64,000 nt of DNA from positions 6,079,501 to 6,143,500 of the forward strand of contig CP019636.1 in NCBI GenBank assembly GCA_002163975.1. Direction: 5' to 3'. The notes under the pieces were generated by a model. That model was not told the DNA's origin and made no database searches. It saw only the letters and a list, made by a program, of their open reading frames with translations. The position numbers were made by a program, and so were the translations under genes. Positions within the stretch are counted from its first letter, which is position 1; every line of letters starts with the position of its first letter. The DNA is from Nostocales cyanobacterium HT-58-2. GTDB taxonomy: Bacteria > Cyanobacteriota > Cyanobacteriia > Cyanobacteriales > Nostocaceae. Shown here in pieces: positions 1-7,880 of the stretch.

Positions 1-854
1 AAGCGCCCTATCCACCACTTATAGTCTTGTTTTTTCACTTCCTCCCAGTTATAAACTGGGTTGCCCCATAATTGACCGGTAGTGCTGAAATAATCTGGTG
101 GAACACCCGCCATTAGTGCTGCTTCTCCTGTCTCTTCGTCCAAGGCAAAAATGTCAGGATGGGACCACACGTCAGCACTGTCGTGAGCTACGTAGATGGG
201 AATATCGCCAATAATTTGAATATGGCTCATGTTGGCATAGGTTTTGAGTTGCGACCACTGGCGGAAAAATTCATACTGAGTAAATTTATGAAAAAAGATT
301 TCCGCAGTCAGTTCTCGCCGTGTTCGGTCCAATGCCTCTGGTTCGCGCTTGGCAAGTTCTGGCTCCCAAGTATGCCAGCTTGTTCCATCATGACTATCTT
401 TCAGCGCCATGAATAAGGCATAATCTTCTAGCCAATAGGCTTTGCTGTCACAAAAACCAGCAAATTCCTTCTGCTGTATGGGTGTTGCCTTGTCTTTAAA
501 ATTTTCGCAAGCTTTTTTGAGTAGCTCAGTCTTAATGGGTATAACCTTCTCGTAATCTACTTTAGATTCCTGAAATACTGGTAAATTAGCAAAGTCCTCC
601 TCAGCTAGCAAACCCTGCTCTAGTAGTTTTTCTGGGCTAATCAGCAGGGGATTTCCAGCCAACGCTGAATAAGAAGCATAAGGAGAATTACCATACCCAG
701 TGGGTCCTAAAGGCAGTACCTGCCAATATTGCTGGCAACTCTCTCGTAGAAAATCAATGAAGCGATAAGCTTCGAGTCCTAAATCCCCAATGCCAAATCG
801 GCTAGGAAAGGAGGTGGGATGTAGCAGAATACCACTGGATCTGGGAAAAGGCAT
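1..854 (-). CDS. malQ: 4-alpha-glucanotransferase (amylomaltase), N-terminal part
   Basis: Disproportionating enzyme that transfers alpha-1,4-glucan segments in glycogen and maltooligosaccharide metabolism; cytoplasmic. The visible 284 codons, read on the minus strand, start MPFPRSSGILLHPTSFPS and contain the family's early motifs: GIGDLG, VLPLGPTGYGNSPYAS and later IIGDIPIYVAHDSADVW and GQLWGNPVYNW. This is the GH77 fold up to just before the region that normally carries the catalytic nucleophile (RIDHF-type motif), which lies beyond the left edge. The start at 852-854 gives the canonical N-terminus. The 3' part is cut by the window border, not by a lesion. Identity is clear; completeness cannot be judged. 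Confidence 0.95.
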   Translation of the reverse strand, partial: MPFPRSSGILLHPTSFPSRFGIGDLGLEAYRFIDFLRESCQQYWQVLPLGPTGYGNSPYASYSALAGNPLLISPEKLLEQGLLAEEDFANLPVFQESKVDYEKVIPIKTELLKKACENFKDKATPIQQKEFAGFCDSKAYWLEDYALFMALKDSHDGTSWHTWEPELAKREPEALDRTRRELTAEIFFHKFTQYEFFRQWSQLKTYANMSHIQIIGDIPIYVAHDSADVWSHPDIFALDEETGEAALMAGVPPDYFSTTGQLWGNPVYNWEEVKKQDYKWWIGR

Positions 855-989
855 ACTTAACCTAGTTGTTAATGAGCAAGCGATGGCATCGAATTTACCA
901 CGGAACAGTTACTGGGAATGTATCCATTCAACTCACGTTGATTGTCCTTTGCCTAGCGGCTTTGTACTGATCAAGAGTCAAGAAGAACT

Positions 990-1020
990 TTGACTCTTGA
1001 CCCTTGACCCTTGACTTTTA
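990..1020. repeat. Short direct repeats of a TTGACCC/TTGACTC heptamer
   Basis: Between malQ and the NUDIX gene the sequence iterates 7-mers of the type TTGACTC and TTGACCC four to five times, ending three bases before the ATG at 1024. Such short tandem heptamers are common between cyanobacterial genes. No regulatory role is shown. Confidence 0.6.
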
Positions 1021-1023
1021 ACT

Positions 1024-1455
1024 ATGAGTTACCGAAACCCTGCTCCGACAGTTGATATCATCATCGAATTGGTTGACCGTCCTCATCGACCAATAGTGTT
1101 AATTGAGCGACATAATCCACCTTTTGGTTGGGCAATTCCTGGTGGTTTTGTAGATTACGGGGAATCTGTGGAGATTGCGGCGCGGCGCGAAGCTTTGGAA
1201 GAAATTGGTTTGCAAGTGGAGTTGATTGAGCAATTTCATGTCTATTCTGATCCCAGCCGTGATCCACGTCAGCACACGTTGAGTATTGTGTTTTTGGCAA
1301 CGGCGACAGGTGAACCGAAAGCGGGGGATGATGCCAAGGGTGTAGGAATTTTTGAATCTTGGCGTGTACCTGGTAATTTGTGTTTTGACCATGATAAGAT
1401 TCTGCGGGATTATTGGCGGTATCGGCATTATGGGATACGTCCAAGGTTGGAGTAG
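1024..1455 (+). CDS. NUDIX hydrolase
   Basis: Small (143 aa) NUDIX-fold pyrophosphohydrolase. The NUDIX box is complete: G, five residues, E, seven residues, then REALEEIGL (about residues 40-62). N-terminal half PTVDIIIELVDRPHRPIVLI and the following WAIPGGFVDYGES match the ADP-ribose pyrophosphatase/MutT-like group, but substrate cannot be read from the box. It ends 25 bp before ridA on the same strand, so the two may be co-transcribed; both would be metabolite-repair functions. No strong ribosome binding site is visible before the ATG. Confidence 0.9.
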   Translation: MSYRNPAPTVDIIIELVDRPHRPIVLIERHNPPFGWAIPGGFVDYGESVEIAARREALEEIGLQVELIEQFHVYSDPSRDPRQHTLSIVFLATATGEPKAGDDAKGVGIFESWRVPGNLCFDHDKILRDYWRYRHYGIRPRLE

Positions 1456-1480
1456 ATAAAGAACCGCAGAGGAGAAAAAG

Positions 1481-1870
1481 ATGAGTAAAAGGGTTATTCG
1501 TACTGATAAGGCACCTGCACCAGTAGGACCATATAATCAAGCGATCGCCGCTTCAGGTGAATTGCTTTTTGTGGCTGGGCAAGTTCCTCTTGATCCAAGT
1601 ACGGGGAAGATTGTTGGTGAGGGGGATATCACTCAGCAAACTCAACAGGTGATGGCGAATTTAGAGGCGATTCTCACTGCTGCTGGGGCGACTTTTGAGA
1701 ATGTGGTGAAAACGAGTGTGTTCTTGGCAGATATGAATGATTTTGCGGCGATGAATGCGGTGTATGCAAAGTCTTTTGATGAGAAGACAGCGCCAGCGCG
1801 TGCTTGTGTGCAGGTGTCGCGTTTGCCTAAGGATGTGTTGGTGGAGATTGAGTGTATCGCGGTGATTTAA
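1481..1870 (+). CDS. ridA: RidA family reactive enamine/imine deaminase
   Basis: 129 aa, the standard length of the RidA/YjgF/UK114 family. It hydrolyses reactive 2-aminoacrylate-type enamine/imine intermediates released by PLP enzymes. Family features seen: PVGPYNQAI near the N-terminus, LFVAGQVPLDP, the TAAG and VFLADMNDFAAMN blocks, and the C-terminal PARACVQVSRLPKDVLVEIE, which includes the Arg that binds the substrate carboxylate in characterised members. A good AGGAG ribosome binding site precedes the ATG. Start and end agree with family boundaries. Confidence 0.96.
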   Translation: MSKRVIRTDKAPAPVGPYNQAIAASGELLFVAGQVPLDPSTGKIVGEGDITQQTQQVMANLEAILTAAGATFENVVKTSVFLADMNDFAAMNAVYAKSFDEKTAPARACVQVSRLPKDVLVEIECIAVI

Positions 1871-2079
1871 GCTAGAGCTTCCCCAGATGAGCAATTTGTG
1901 CAACAAGCTGCTGCACAAATTTCCTATACAAAACTCCCTATTCCCTGATTGCCCGTTCCCTTTTTAATCAATATGCGGCTTAGGTTATGAAATTAATACA
2001 TTGACAAGTGAGCAGTTATGTGGGATGCCTTTCTCCATTTGGGAACACTGTACTTAGATATCCCAAAGGAGTTTGAACA

Positions 2080-2553
2080 ATGGCAGATAATCGACTCAGT
2101 GCTAGTCTTTCCCAAAGCGATCGCCAAGCGGTGATGGAAGCTATTGCGACTATTCGTGAAAAATTACCGTTTTTGATTGATTTGACAACTGAAGAGCGGC
2201 GCACAATGCTAAAGATGGGAGACAAAAGTCGAGCTTTTGTCAGCAAAGCGTTAGAAGTGGCGACGCAAAACCCAGATTTTCTTCCCCGTTCTTTTAATTT
2301 GGAAGAAATGCGCCGGGATATGATGTTGTATGAAGCGTTATATCCCGTATTGCTGTCTCTGACGCAACTGCAAGAATTAGTAGATGATACGTGTATGACG
2401 GCTGCAAGTGAGGCGTATACAGCAGCACTAGCAGTTTATAGTTATGCCAAAGCAAGTGGAAACGTGATGGGTTTAGATGCGGTTATTGATGAGATGGGAC
2501 GCAGGTTTACCCGTCGTACTAAGAAAAAAGCATCGGATATTTCAGCTAGTTAG
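2080..2553 (+). CDS. Conserved hypothetical protein, helical
   Basis: 157 aa, not assignable to a named family from sequence. It has an AAGGAG ribosome binding site at a good distance from ATG. The protein is Ala/Leu/Glu-rich with no obvious membrane segment and a basic tail (RRFTRRTKKK). Composition suggests an all-helical soluble protein. The closing part, AASEAYTAALAVYSYAKASG, resembles small four-helix cyanobacterial proteins, but no function can be claimed. A strong terminator follows. Confidence 0.8.
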   Translation: MADNRLSASLSQSDRQAVMEAIATIREKLPFLIDLTTEERRTMLKMGDKSRAFVSKALEVATQNPDFLPRSFNLEEMRRDMMLYEALYPVLLSLTQLQELVDDTCMTAASEAYTAALAVYSYAKASGNVMGLDAVIDEMGRRFTRRTKKKASDISAS

Positions 2554-2594
2554 GGTTTGGAATATCTCATTCTCAAAATCATTATAATGCCCAC

Positions 2595-2619
2595 AAAGCC
2601 TGCAAAAGCAGGCTTTTTT
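2595..2619 (+). terminator. Rho-independent terminator
   Basis: Nine-base arms AAAGCCTGC and GCAGGCTTT around an AAAA loop, followed by further T residues. Placed 42 bp after the stop of the conserved hypothetical gene, so it very likely ends that transcript. Confidence 0.85.
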
Positions 2620-2681
2620 GTATAGTCCGTGCAGATAGACTTGATTTTTACAGGAACTTCTAAAAAGAAAATTACTCGTAG

Positions 2682-2748
2682 GGTGTGTTAGGCGCACCCT
2701 TTGAATATGATTTGTAACGAAAAACATGAGCAAAGCGCCTAACGCACC
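2682..2748. repeat. Interspersed inverted repeat, GGTGTGTTAGGCGC family
   Basis: Arms GGTGTGTTAGGCGC (2682-2695) and GCGCCTAACGCACC (2735-2748) are complementary at 13 of 14 positions around a 39-base centre. Palindromes built on GGTGCGTTAGGCG are scattered in many filamentous cyanobacterial genomes. It sits immediately before the 21-bp array. Confidence 0.65.
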
Positions 2749-2760
2749 GCTGTTAACAAC

Positions 2761-3033
2761 ATTGAGCCTCTGAGAGTCAACATTGAGCTTCTGAAGGTGA
2801 GGTTTGACCTTTTGAGAGTCAACATTGAGCTTCTGAAGGTGAAGTTTGACCTTTTGAGAGTCAACATTGAGCTTTTGAAGGTGAAGTTTGACCTTTTGAG
2901 AGTCAACGTTGAGCTTTTGAAGGTGAAGTTTGACCTTTTGAGAATCAACTTTAACTCTTTTAGGCTTAACATTAAGCTTTTAAAGGTGAAATGTGAGGCT
3001 TTGAGGTTCAACGTTGAGCTTCTGAGGGTAAAA
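2761..3033. repeat. 21-bp tandem repeat array (13 units), heptad-coding
   Basis: Thirteen consecutive 21-bp units alternate between two versions, for example TTTGACCTTTTGAGAGTCAAC and ATTGAGCTTCTGAAGGTGAAG, so the higher-order period is 42 bp. Central units are nearly identical; the last four are degenerate. The plus-strand frame stays open through the array (GTG at 2797 to 3093, 98 codons) and would encode FDLLRVN/IELLKVK heptads with leucines at fixed positions, ending in an unrelated tail. The minus strand is also open. No convincing start signal is present, so I annotate the DNA repeat, not a gene. It may be a minisatellite or remnant of a heptad-repeat protein. Confidence 0.85.
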
Positions 3034-3150
3034 TGCCATTCCTGCTTAATAAATCATGAAAATTACTGGTGTATTTTAGGAAAAGCGATGTGAGACGTTG
3101 TTTTAATAAATAGGATAAATATTTCTATCAGCATAAATAATACAACGGCT

Positions 3151-3408
3151 ATGAGCAGCACACCAGGAATTCGCGTCACTCAGCCCGATAAAGTAGTAAG
3201 GAAACCTGAGATTAAGCAGCGAGAGCTTTGGACAGCATTAGCCAAAACAATAGCAAATCTTGCGACTGTTAATTTAAGCAACGTCCCAGAAAATCTTGTA
3301 GACATTGGAGCATCACTGGGGCTAAAACACAAACCAGAAGAACTTGCTTGGCTGCTCATTCTCCATTCTCTTAAGCAAGCAATAGACACCTTGGTGAAAG
3401 ACTATTGA
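3151..3408 (+). CDS. N-terminal segment of a NACHT protein, separated by an in-frame TGA
   Basis: 85 codons, reading MSSTPGIRVTQPDKVVRKPE and ending DTLVKDY before TGA at 3406-3408. The reading frame of the large NACHT gene beginning at 3439 is the same, and the ten codons between (3409-3438) are open: removing this one TGA would give a continuous protein of about 1,000 residues. From family knowledge, cyanobacterial NACHT-pentapeptide proteins often begin with this kind of block fused to the rest, so this is probably the 5' part of a gene broken by a nonsense change. Alternatives are a separate small partner protein or stop-codon readthrough. No distinct domain is visible inside it. Confidence 0.7.
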   Translation: MSSTPGIRVTQPDKVVRKPEIKQRELWTALAKTIANLATVNLSNVPENLVDIGASLGLKHKPEELAWLLILHSLKQAIDTLVKDY

Positions 3409-3438
3409 CAGATAGATACGCAAGTCACCGAGAATATC

Positions 3439-6159
3439 ATGGTGGCGCTTTCTGAATATTGCTTAAGCACATTTTTAATAAACAAAGAACTAACTATTTA
3501 TCCTGGCTTTTTTTACAACCCTATAGAATCGCTTATTATTAAATCAAACAAAATTCCTGTTGATCTAGGTAACGAAACTTATTTTATTGAAGCCGTCAAA
3601 ACTCCTTTTGCCAAATGGTTAGAAAGTTTTGGTCTTAATCAGGCACAAGTAAAAGTCATCAGTGATAGGTTTCCCATTCAGTTTGTGTATGCCTTGCATC
3701 AAGAGTGGAATAATAATAGTGATAAATATATTCCTTTACAAGAAGAAGTAAATAGTTCTCTTAGTCCAGCTGCTGAACGCATAGGTAAAAAAGAACTAGC
3801 ATGGCGTTTGTATTCAGCATGGCTGCAAAACCAAGTGAATCAACGAATTTTTGATGAAGCTTTTACCCTAAAAGATGTTTATGTTCCCTTACGTGCATAT
3901 TATGAGCGTGAAATTAAGGAGGAAAATCATGATGATGCCGAGCGCCAGATCACAAAAAATAAACAATATGAGCAAATAGTTGTTGAGCTAGAAAGTGAAT
4001 TAGAAGCTTGGTTAAATACTGCTGATCCTAATGATGCTATCCGTGTTATTAGTGGAGGACCAGGAAGCGGTAAATCTTCTTTTACCAAATGGTTCGCAGC
4101 TAAACTGGTAAAAGAACAGAGAAAACACAACATTCAAGTCTTATTTATTCCTTTGCATCTTTTTGATTTAAAAGCTGATTTGGTAGAAGGAGTCACCAAT
4201 TTTATTGAATCTACATATCGTATTCCTTTGCCTCCCAATCCTTTAAAAAGAGATAATTCTGTATCACGCTTACTGATTCTTTTTGATGGATTAGATGAGT
4301 TGTCAATGCGGGGCAAAATTGACAAAGATATTGCCCAAGAATTTGTTAGTGTTGTGCAGAGACAAGTAGAGAAGTTTAATGACTCTGACAATTGCAAATT
4401 GCAAGTTTTAATCAGTGGTCGTGAATTGGTAGTACAACAAGCCCATAGCAGTGTGTTGCGTCAAACCCATCAAATTCTGCATATTCTGCCTTATTTTGTG
4501 ACTGAAAACCAGAGAAAAAAGTACGTTGATAAGCAAGAGTTATTAAATGAAGACCAACGGAACCTTTGGTGGCAGAAATATGGTAAAGCTATAGGTCAAC
4601 AGTTTGATAAATTACCATCAGATTTAAAGTCAGAAGATTTTACAGAAATTACTTCCCAACCTTTGCAAAGCTACCTAGTTGCGTCAGTTTTTGTGGAAGG
4701 TAAATTGCAATCTGATCAAAGCAGCAATTTAAGTTATATCTATGGGCAGTTATTAAAAGGAGTTTATCAACGAGGTTGGGCGGATAATAAACAACACTCG
4801 GCAGTTAAGGAATTTGATATTCAAAATGATGAAGATTTTGCCCGCATTCTTGAAGAAATCGCTATAGCTTGCTGGCATGGAGATGGAAGAACGACAACAG
4901 TTAAAAAGATTGAAGAAAAATGTTCTAAAAATAGGCATTTAAAACAACTCTTTGAAGTATATAAACAAGTTGCAGAAAAAGGGATTACTCGTCTTTTGAC
5001 TGCCTTTTATTTCCGGAAGGGTGAGGTTAAGGATGATGAAAACACTTTTGAATTTACTCACAAGAGTTTTGGTGAGTATTTGACAGCAAGACGCATTGTG
5101 CGGGTAGTCGAAAAAATCTACGAAAATTTGGAAGACCGCAAACATGACTCTGATAAAGGATGGGATGAAAAAGAAGCTCTAAAAGCGTGGGCTAAACTTT
5201 GCGGTTCAACCGTTATGGATGAGTATATTTTTAAGTTTGTTCTGGGTGAAATGCAGCTGCAGGATAAACTCAAAATCACTGAATTGCAGCAAACGCTCTG
5301 CCATCTCATTAGCTATATGCTGCATCATGGTATGCCAATGGAAGATTTACATTTAGGTCAATTTAAAGAACAAAACCGACAAGCACGTAATGCAGAAGAA
5401 GCATTGTTAGCTGTGTTGAATGCTTGCGCCAGAGTCACAAAAAAGATTTCTCATATAAAATGGCATGATTCTATTATAAAAACTTCAGGAGAATCTTTTA
5501 AAGATTTTGGTGTTTGGATTTCTCGACTGCATGGGCAAAGAGTTAATTATGATGATGAAGTGTTTTGCTTAAGACGCTTGAGTTTTTTAAATTTGCAAAA
5601 CTGCATTCTCATCCACAAAGATTTTTACGAGGCGAACCTTAGTGGGGCGGATCTTAGTCAGGCGGACCTCAGAGTGGCAGACCTTAGTGAGGCGGATCTT
5701 AGAGGGGCGAACCTTAGTCGGGCGGATCTTAGAGGGGCGGATCTTAGAGGGGCGGATCTTAGTCGGGCGAACCTTAGTCAGGCGAACCTTATTGGGGCGA
5801 ACCTTATTGGGGCGAACCTTATTGGGGCGGACCTTAGTTGGGCGAACCTTATTGGGGCGGATCTTAGTCGGGCGAACCTTAGTCGGGCGAACCTTAGTCG
5901 GGCGAACCTTAGAGGGGCGGATCTTAGTCGGGCGAACCTTAGTCGGGCGGATCTTAGAGGGGCGGATCTTAGTCGGGCGAACCTTAGTGAGGCGAATCTT
6001 AAAAGGACTAAGCGTGAAGGGGCAAACTTTGCAGGGACAATTCTTGAAGGCAAAGATTTATCATACTTAGATAAAGATGATGATGAAGATTTAGATTTTG
6101 AGGGCGAAGACTTAACCTTAGATGAAGATGATCAAGATTCAGATTCTGATGAATTTTAG
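3439..6159 (+). CDS. NACHT-domain STAND NTPase with pentapeptide repeats
   Basis: 906 aa. Order: N-terminal region (1-200) with many aromatic and charged residues; NACHT NTPase with P-loop GGPGSGKSS (about 205-213) and Walker B LLILFDGLDEL (about 279-289); the helical NACHT-associated region with THKSFGEYLTARRIVR (about 540-555); about 28 pentapeptide units of the A(D/N)LSx type (about 733-855); and a very acidic tail. STAND proteins are regulated signalling switches, and prokaryotic NACHT proteins include anti-phage effectors; target and effector are unknown here. ATG at 3439 has no strong ribosome binding site, fitting the idea that the true start is at 3151 upstream of a single TGA. The pentapeptide DNA is a 15-bp repeat (GGGGCGGATCTTAGT type), prone to slippage. 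Confidence 0.9.
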   Translation: MVALSEYCLSTFLINKELTIYPGFFYNPIESLIIKSNKIPVDLGNETYFIEAVKTPFAKWLESFGLNQAQVKVISDRFPIQFVYALHQEWNNNSDKYIPLQEEVNSSLSPAAERIGKKELAWRLYSAWLQNQVNQRIFDEAFTLKDVYVPLRAYYEREIKEENHDDAERQITKNKQYEQIVVELESELEAWLNTADPNDAIRVISGGPGSGKSSFTKWFAAKLVKEQRKHNIQVLFIPLHLFDLKADLVEGVTNFIESTYRIPLPPNPLKRDNSVSRLLILFDGLDELSMRGKIDKDIAQEFVSVVQRQVEKFNDSDNCKLQVLISGRELVVQQAHSSVLRQTHQILHILPYFVTENQRKKYVDKQELLNEDQRNLWWQKYGKAIGQQFDKLPSDLKSEDFTEITSQPLQSYLVASVFVEGKLQSDQSSNLSYIYGQLLKGVYQRGWADNKQHSAVKEFDIQNDEDFARILEEIAIACWHGDGRTTTVKKIEEKCSKNRHLKQLFEVYKQVAEKGITRLLTAFYFRKGEVKDDENTFEFTHKSFGEYLTARRIVRVVEKIYENLEDRKHDSDKGWDEKEALKAWAKLCGSTVMDEYIFKFVLGEMQLQDKLKITELQQTLCHLISYMLHHGMPMEDLHLGQFKEQNRQARNAEEALLAVLNACARVTKKISHIKWHDSIIKTSGESFKDFGVWISRLHGQRVNYDDEVFCLRRLSFLNLQNCILIHKDFYEANLSGADLSQADLRVADLSEADLRGANLSRADLRGADLRGADLSRANLSQANLIGANLIGANLIGADLSWANLIGADLSRANLSRANLSRANLRGADLSRANLSRADLRGADLSRANLSEANLKRTKREGANFAGTILEGKDLSYLDKDDDEDLDFEGEDLTLDEDDQDSDSDEF

Positions 6160-6169
6160 CAAGGCAACG

Positions 6170-6507
6170 GCGATCGCATTGATGTTGTTCTTGAGATGAA
6201 GTGCGGTCTTCCCAGCTTAAGGAAGCGATCGCATTGATGTTGTTCTTGAGATGAAGTGCGGTCTTCCCAGCTTAAGGAAGCGATCGCATTGATGTTGTTC
6301 TTGAGATGAAGTGCGGTCTTCGCAGTTTAAGGAAGCGATCGCATTGATGTTGTTCTTGAGATGGAGTGCGATCTTCGCAGCTTAAGGAAGCGATCGCATT
6401 GATGTTGTTCTTGAGATGGAGTGCGATCTTCGCAGCTTAAGGAAGCGATCGCATTGATGTTGTTATTGAGATGGAGTGCGATCTTCGCAGCTTAAGGAAG
6501 CGATCGC
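6170..6507. repeat. 55-bp tandem repeat array carrying HIP1 octamers (six units)
   Basis: GCGATCGC recurs at 6170, 6225, 6280, 6335, 6390, 6445 and 6500, exactly 55 bp apart. Each unit runs from the octamer through CATTGATGTTGTTCTTGAG and a TGCGGTCTTC/TGCGATCTTC stretch to CAGCTTAAGGAA. Units 1-2 share GGTCTTCCCAG; later units drift to GATCTTCGCAG, so the array shows ordered divergence. There are no unique spacers, so it is not a CRISPR. It begins 11 bases after the NACHT stop and may form strong structure in that 3' UTR. Confidence 0.95.
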
Positions 6508-6595
6508 CTTGAGATTTGGCGCATCAAAGAGAACCGCTACATTGCACGCATAAGCTTGATAATTGAAACACCAGTACCATATACCAAGCTAATTC

Positions 6596-7555
6596 ATGAC
6601 CTCGGAACGCGAAAGGGTCGATAATGATTCACCGTGGAAAGAAATCTTAGAAGCCTACTTTCCCCAAGCAATGCAATTCTTCTTCCCTCAAACAGCTGCA
6701 TTAATTAATTGGGAACGTCCCCATGAATTTCTTGATAAGGAATTTCAACAAATAGCCCGCAGTGCCGAACAAGGAAGAAGATACGCAGATAAATTGGTCA
6801 AAGTTTGGCAAATTCAAGGACAGGAAATTTGGCTGTTAATTCATGTCGAAATCCAGGCGAAACCGGAAGATAACTTTGCAGAAAGAATGTTTTCTTACAA
6901 TCTACGAATTTTTGACAGATTTGCGAAACCAGCCATCAGTTTAGCGATTTTGTGTGATACAGACCTGACATGGCGACCAAATCAATACAGTTACAATTAT
7001 CCCGATACGAGTTTGCATTTTAAATTTGGAACCATCAAGCTTCTCGATTATCAAAACCGTTGGACGGAATTAGAGAAGAGCGATAATCCTTTTGCAACGG
7101 TTGTGATGGCACATTTGAAAACACAGCAGACTAGTAAAAAGCCACAAGAACGTAAAACTTGGAAATTTAGCTTAATTCGCCGATTGTATGAATTAGGTTT
7201 TGCAGAAAAAGATATTCGTAACCTTTACCGATTTGTCGATTGGGTTATGATTTTACCAAAAGCATTAGAAGCAGAGTTTTGGCAAGATTTTAAGAAGTTT
7301 GAGCAGGAGCGTACTATGGGTTACATTACCACAGGCGAGCGCATTGGCTACGAACGTGGACAGCAGGATCTCGTTCTACGGCAACTACAAAGACGAGTAG
7401 GAGAGCTATCTCAAGAAGTTAAAAAGCAAGTACAGGCTCTTTCACTGGAAGATTTAGAAGCACTTGCCGAAGCGTTACTAGATTTTACAACAATGGATGA
7501 CTTGCTCGGTTGGTTACAAGCACATCCTGTTGAAACAGTGACCAGTGAACAGTGA
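6596..7555 (+). CDS. Rpn/PD-(D/E)XK nuclease-like protein with DUF4351 C-terminus
   Basis: 319 aa. The N-terminal two-thirds matches the Rpn/YhgA-like 'putative transposase' family: AYFPQAMQFFFPQTAALINW, EFLDKEFQQIAR, then the nuclease core EIWLLIHVEIQAKPE with the HVEIQ strand typical of the PD-(D/E)XK fold, and RMFSYNLRIFDRF. The C-terminal part (about 260-310) with LVLRQLQRRVGELSQEV and LSLEDLEALAEALLDF is a DUF4351 module. E. coli Rpn proteins are DNA endonucleases that promote recombination; cyanobacteria carry many paralogues of unclear role. It appears intact and alone. The gene ends in a CAGTGACCAGTGAACAGTGA repeat that includes its stop codon. Confidence 0.88.
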   Translation: MTSERERVDNDSPWKEILEAYFPQAMQFFFPQTAALINWERPHEFLDKEFQQIARSAEQGRRYADKLVKVWQIQGQEIWLLIHVEIQAKPEDNFAERMFSYNLRIFDRFAKPAISLAILCDTDLTWRPNQYSYNYPDTSLHFKFGTIKLLDYQNRWTELEKSDNPFATVVMAHLKTQQTSKKPQERKTWKFSLIRRLYELGFAEKDIRNLYRFVDWVMILPKALEAEFWQDFKKFEQERTMGYITTGERIGYERGQQDLVLRQLQRRVGELSQEVKKQVQALSLEDLEALAEALLDFTTMDDLLGWLQAHPVETVTSEQ

Positions 7556-7880
7556 CCAGGTAACACGCAGCTTTATTTAGACCCCAAGTGAAACGTACCA
7601 TATTGGATGAGGGGTCTCCTTCCTCCCACTTAAAACTGATAACTGGTAACTGCAAAAATCGCGAACTAAAAGACAGTTTATCTTAATCTCAATGTCCATC
7701 TAGATTTTCGCTCACTGCCGTAGGTTTCCTCCGTTTTCAAGTTTTTACACTCAAACGACTCAGCACTTATTGACTTTTTCTCCAAAAAGCTCGAATCTTA
7801 ATAACAGTCTTTCCTAATAACAAGCTTGTTAAAACACTTTTGCAAGATTATTAAGAATTTTTTCTAATGGAGAGTGGCAG
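7556..7880. other. Upstream region of phnD; no gene seen
   Basis: 325 bp without a supportable ORF. The first bases continue the CAGTGACCAG repeat. The last 90 bp are AT-rich and contain TTAATAACA and CTAATAACA spaced 16 bp apart before the ATG at 7881; this could be part of a Pho-box-like operator but the match to the cyanobacterial consensus is weak. Confidence 0.4.

Noticed and set aside
1061..1540. 159-codon ORF antisense to the NUDIX gene
   Set aside because: Shadow of a well-supported NUDIX gene.
2797..3093. 98-codon heptad-repeat gene
   Set aside because: No usable start signal and both strands are open; kept as a repeat only.
5642..6070. Arg/Leu-rich ORF inside the pentapeptide region, other frame
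   Set aside because: Arises from the 15-bp repeat; the NACHT frame explains the DNA. Same for the minus-strand ORF at 5778-6053.
6170..6507. CRISPR array
   Set aside because: Units are contiguous and nearly identical with no unique spacers, and there are no cas genes.
7790..7860. Pho box upstream of phnD
   Set aside because: The TTAATAAC-like repeats match the CTTAACCT consensus poorly and spacing is irregular.
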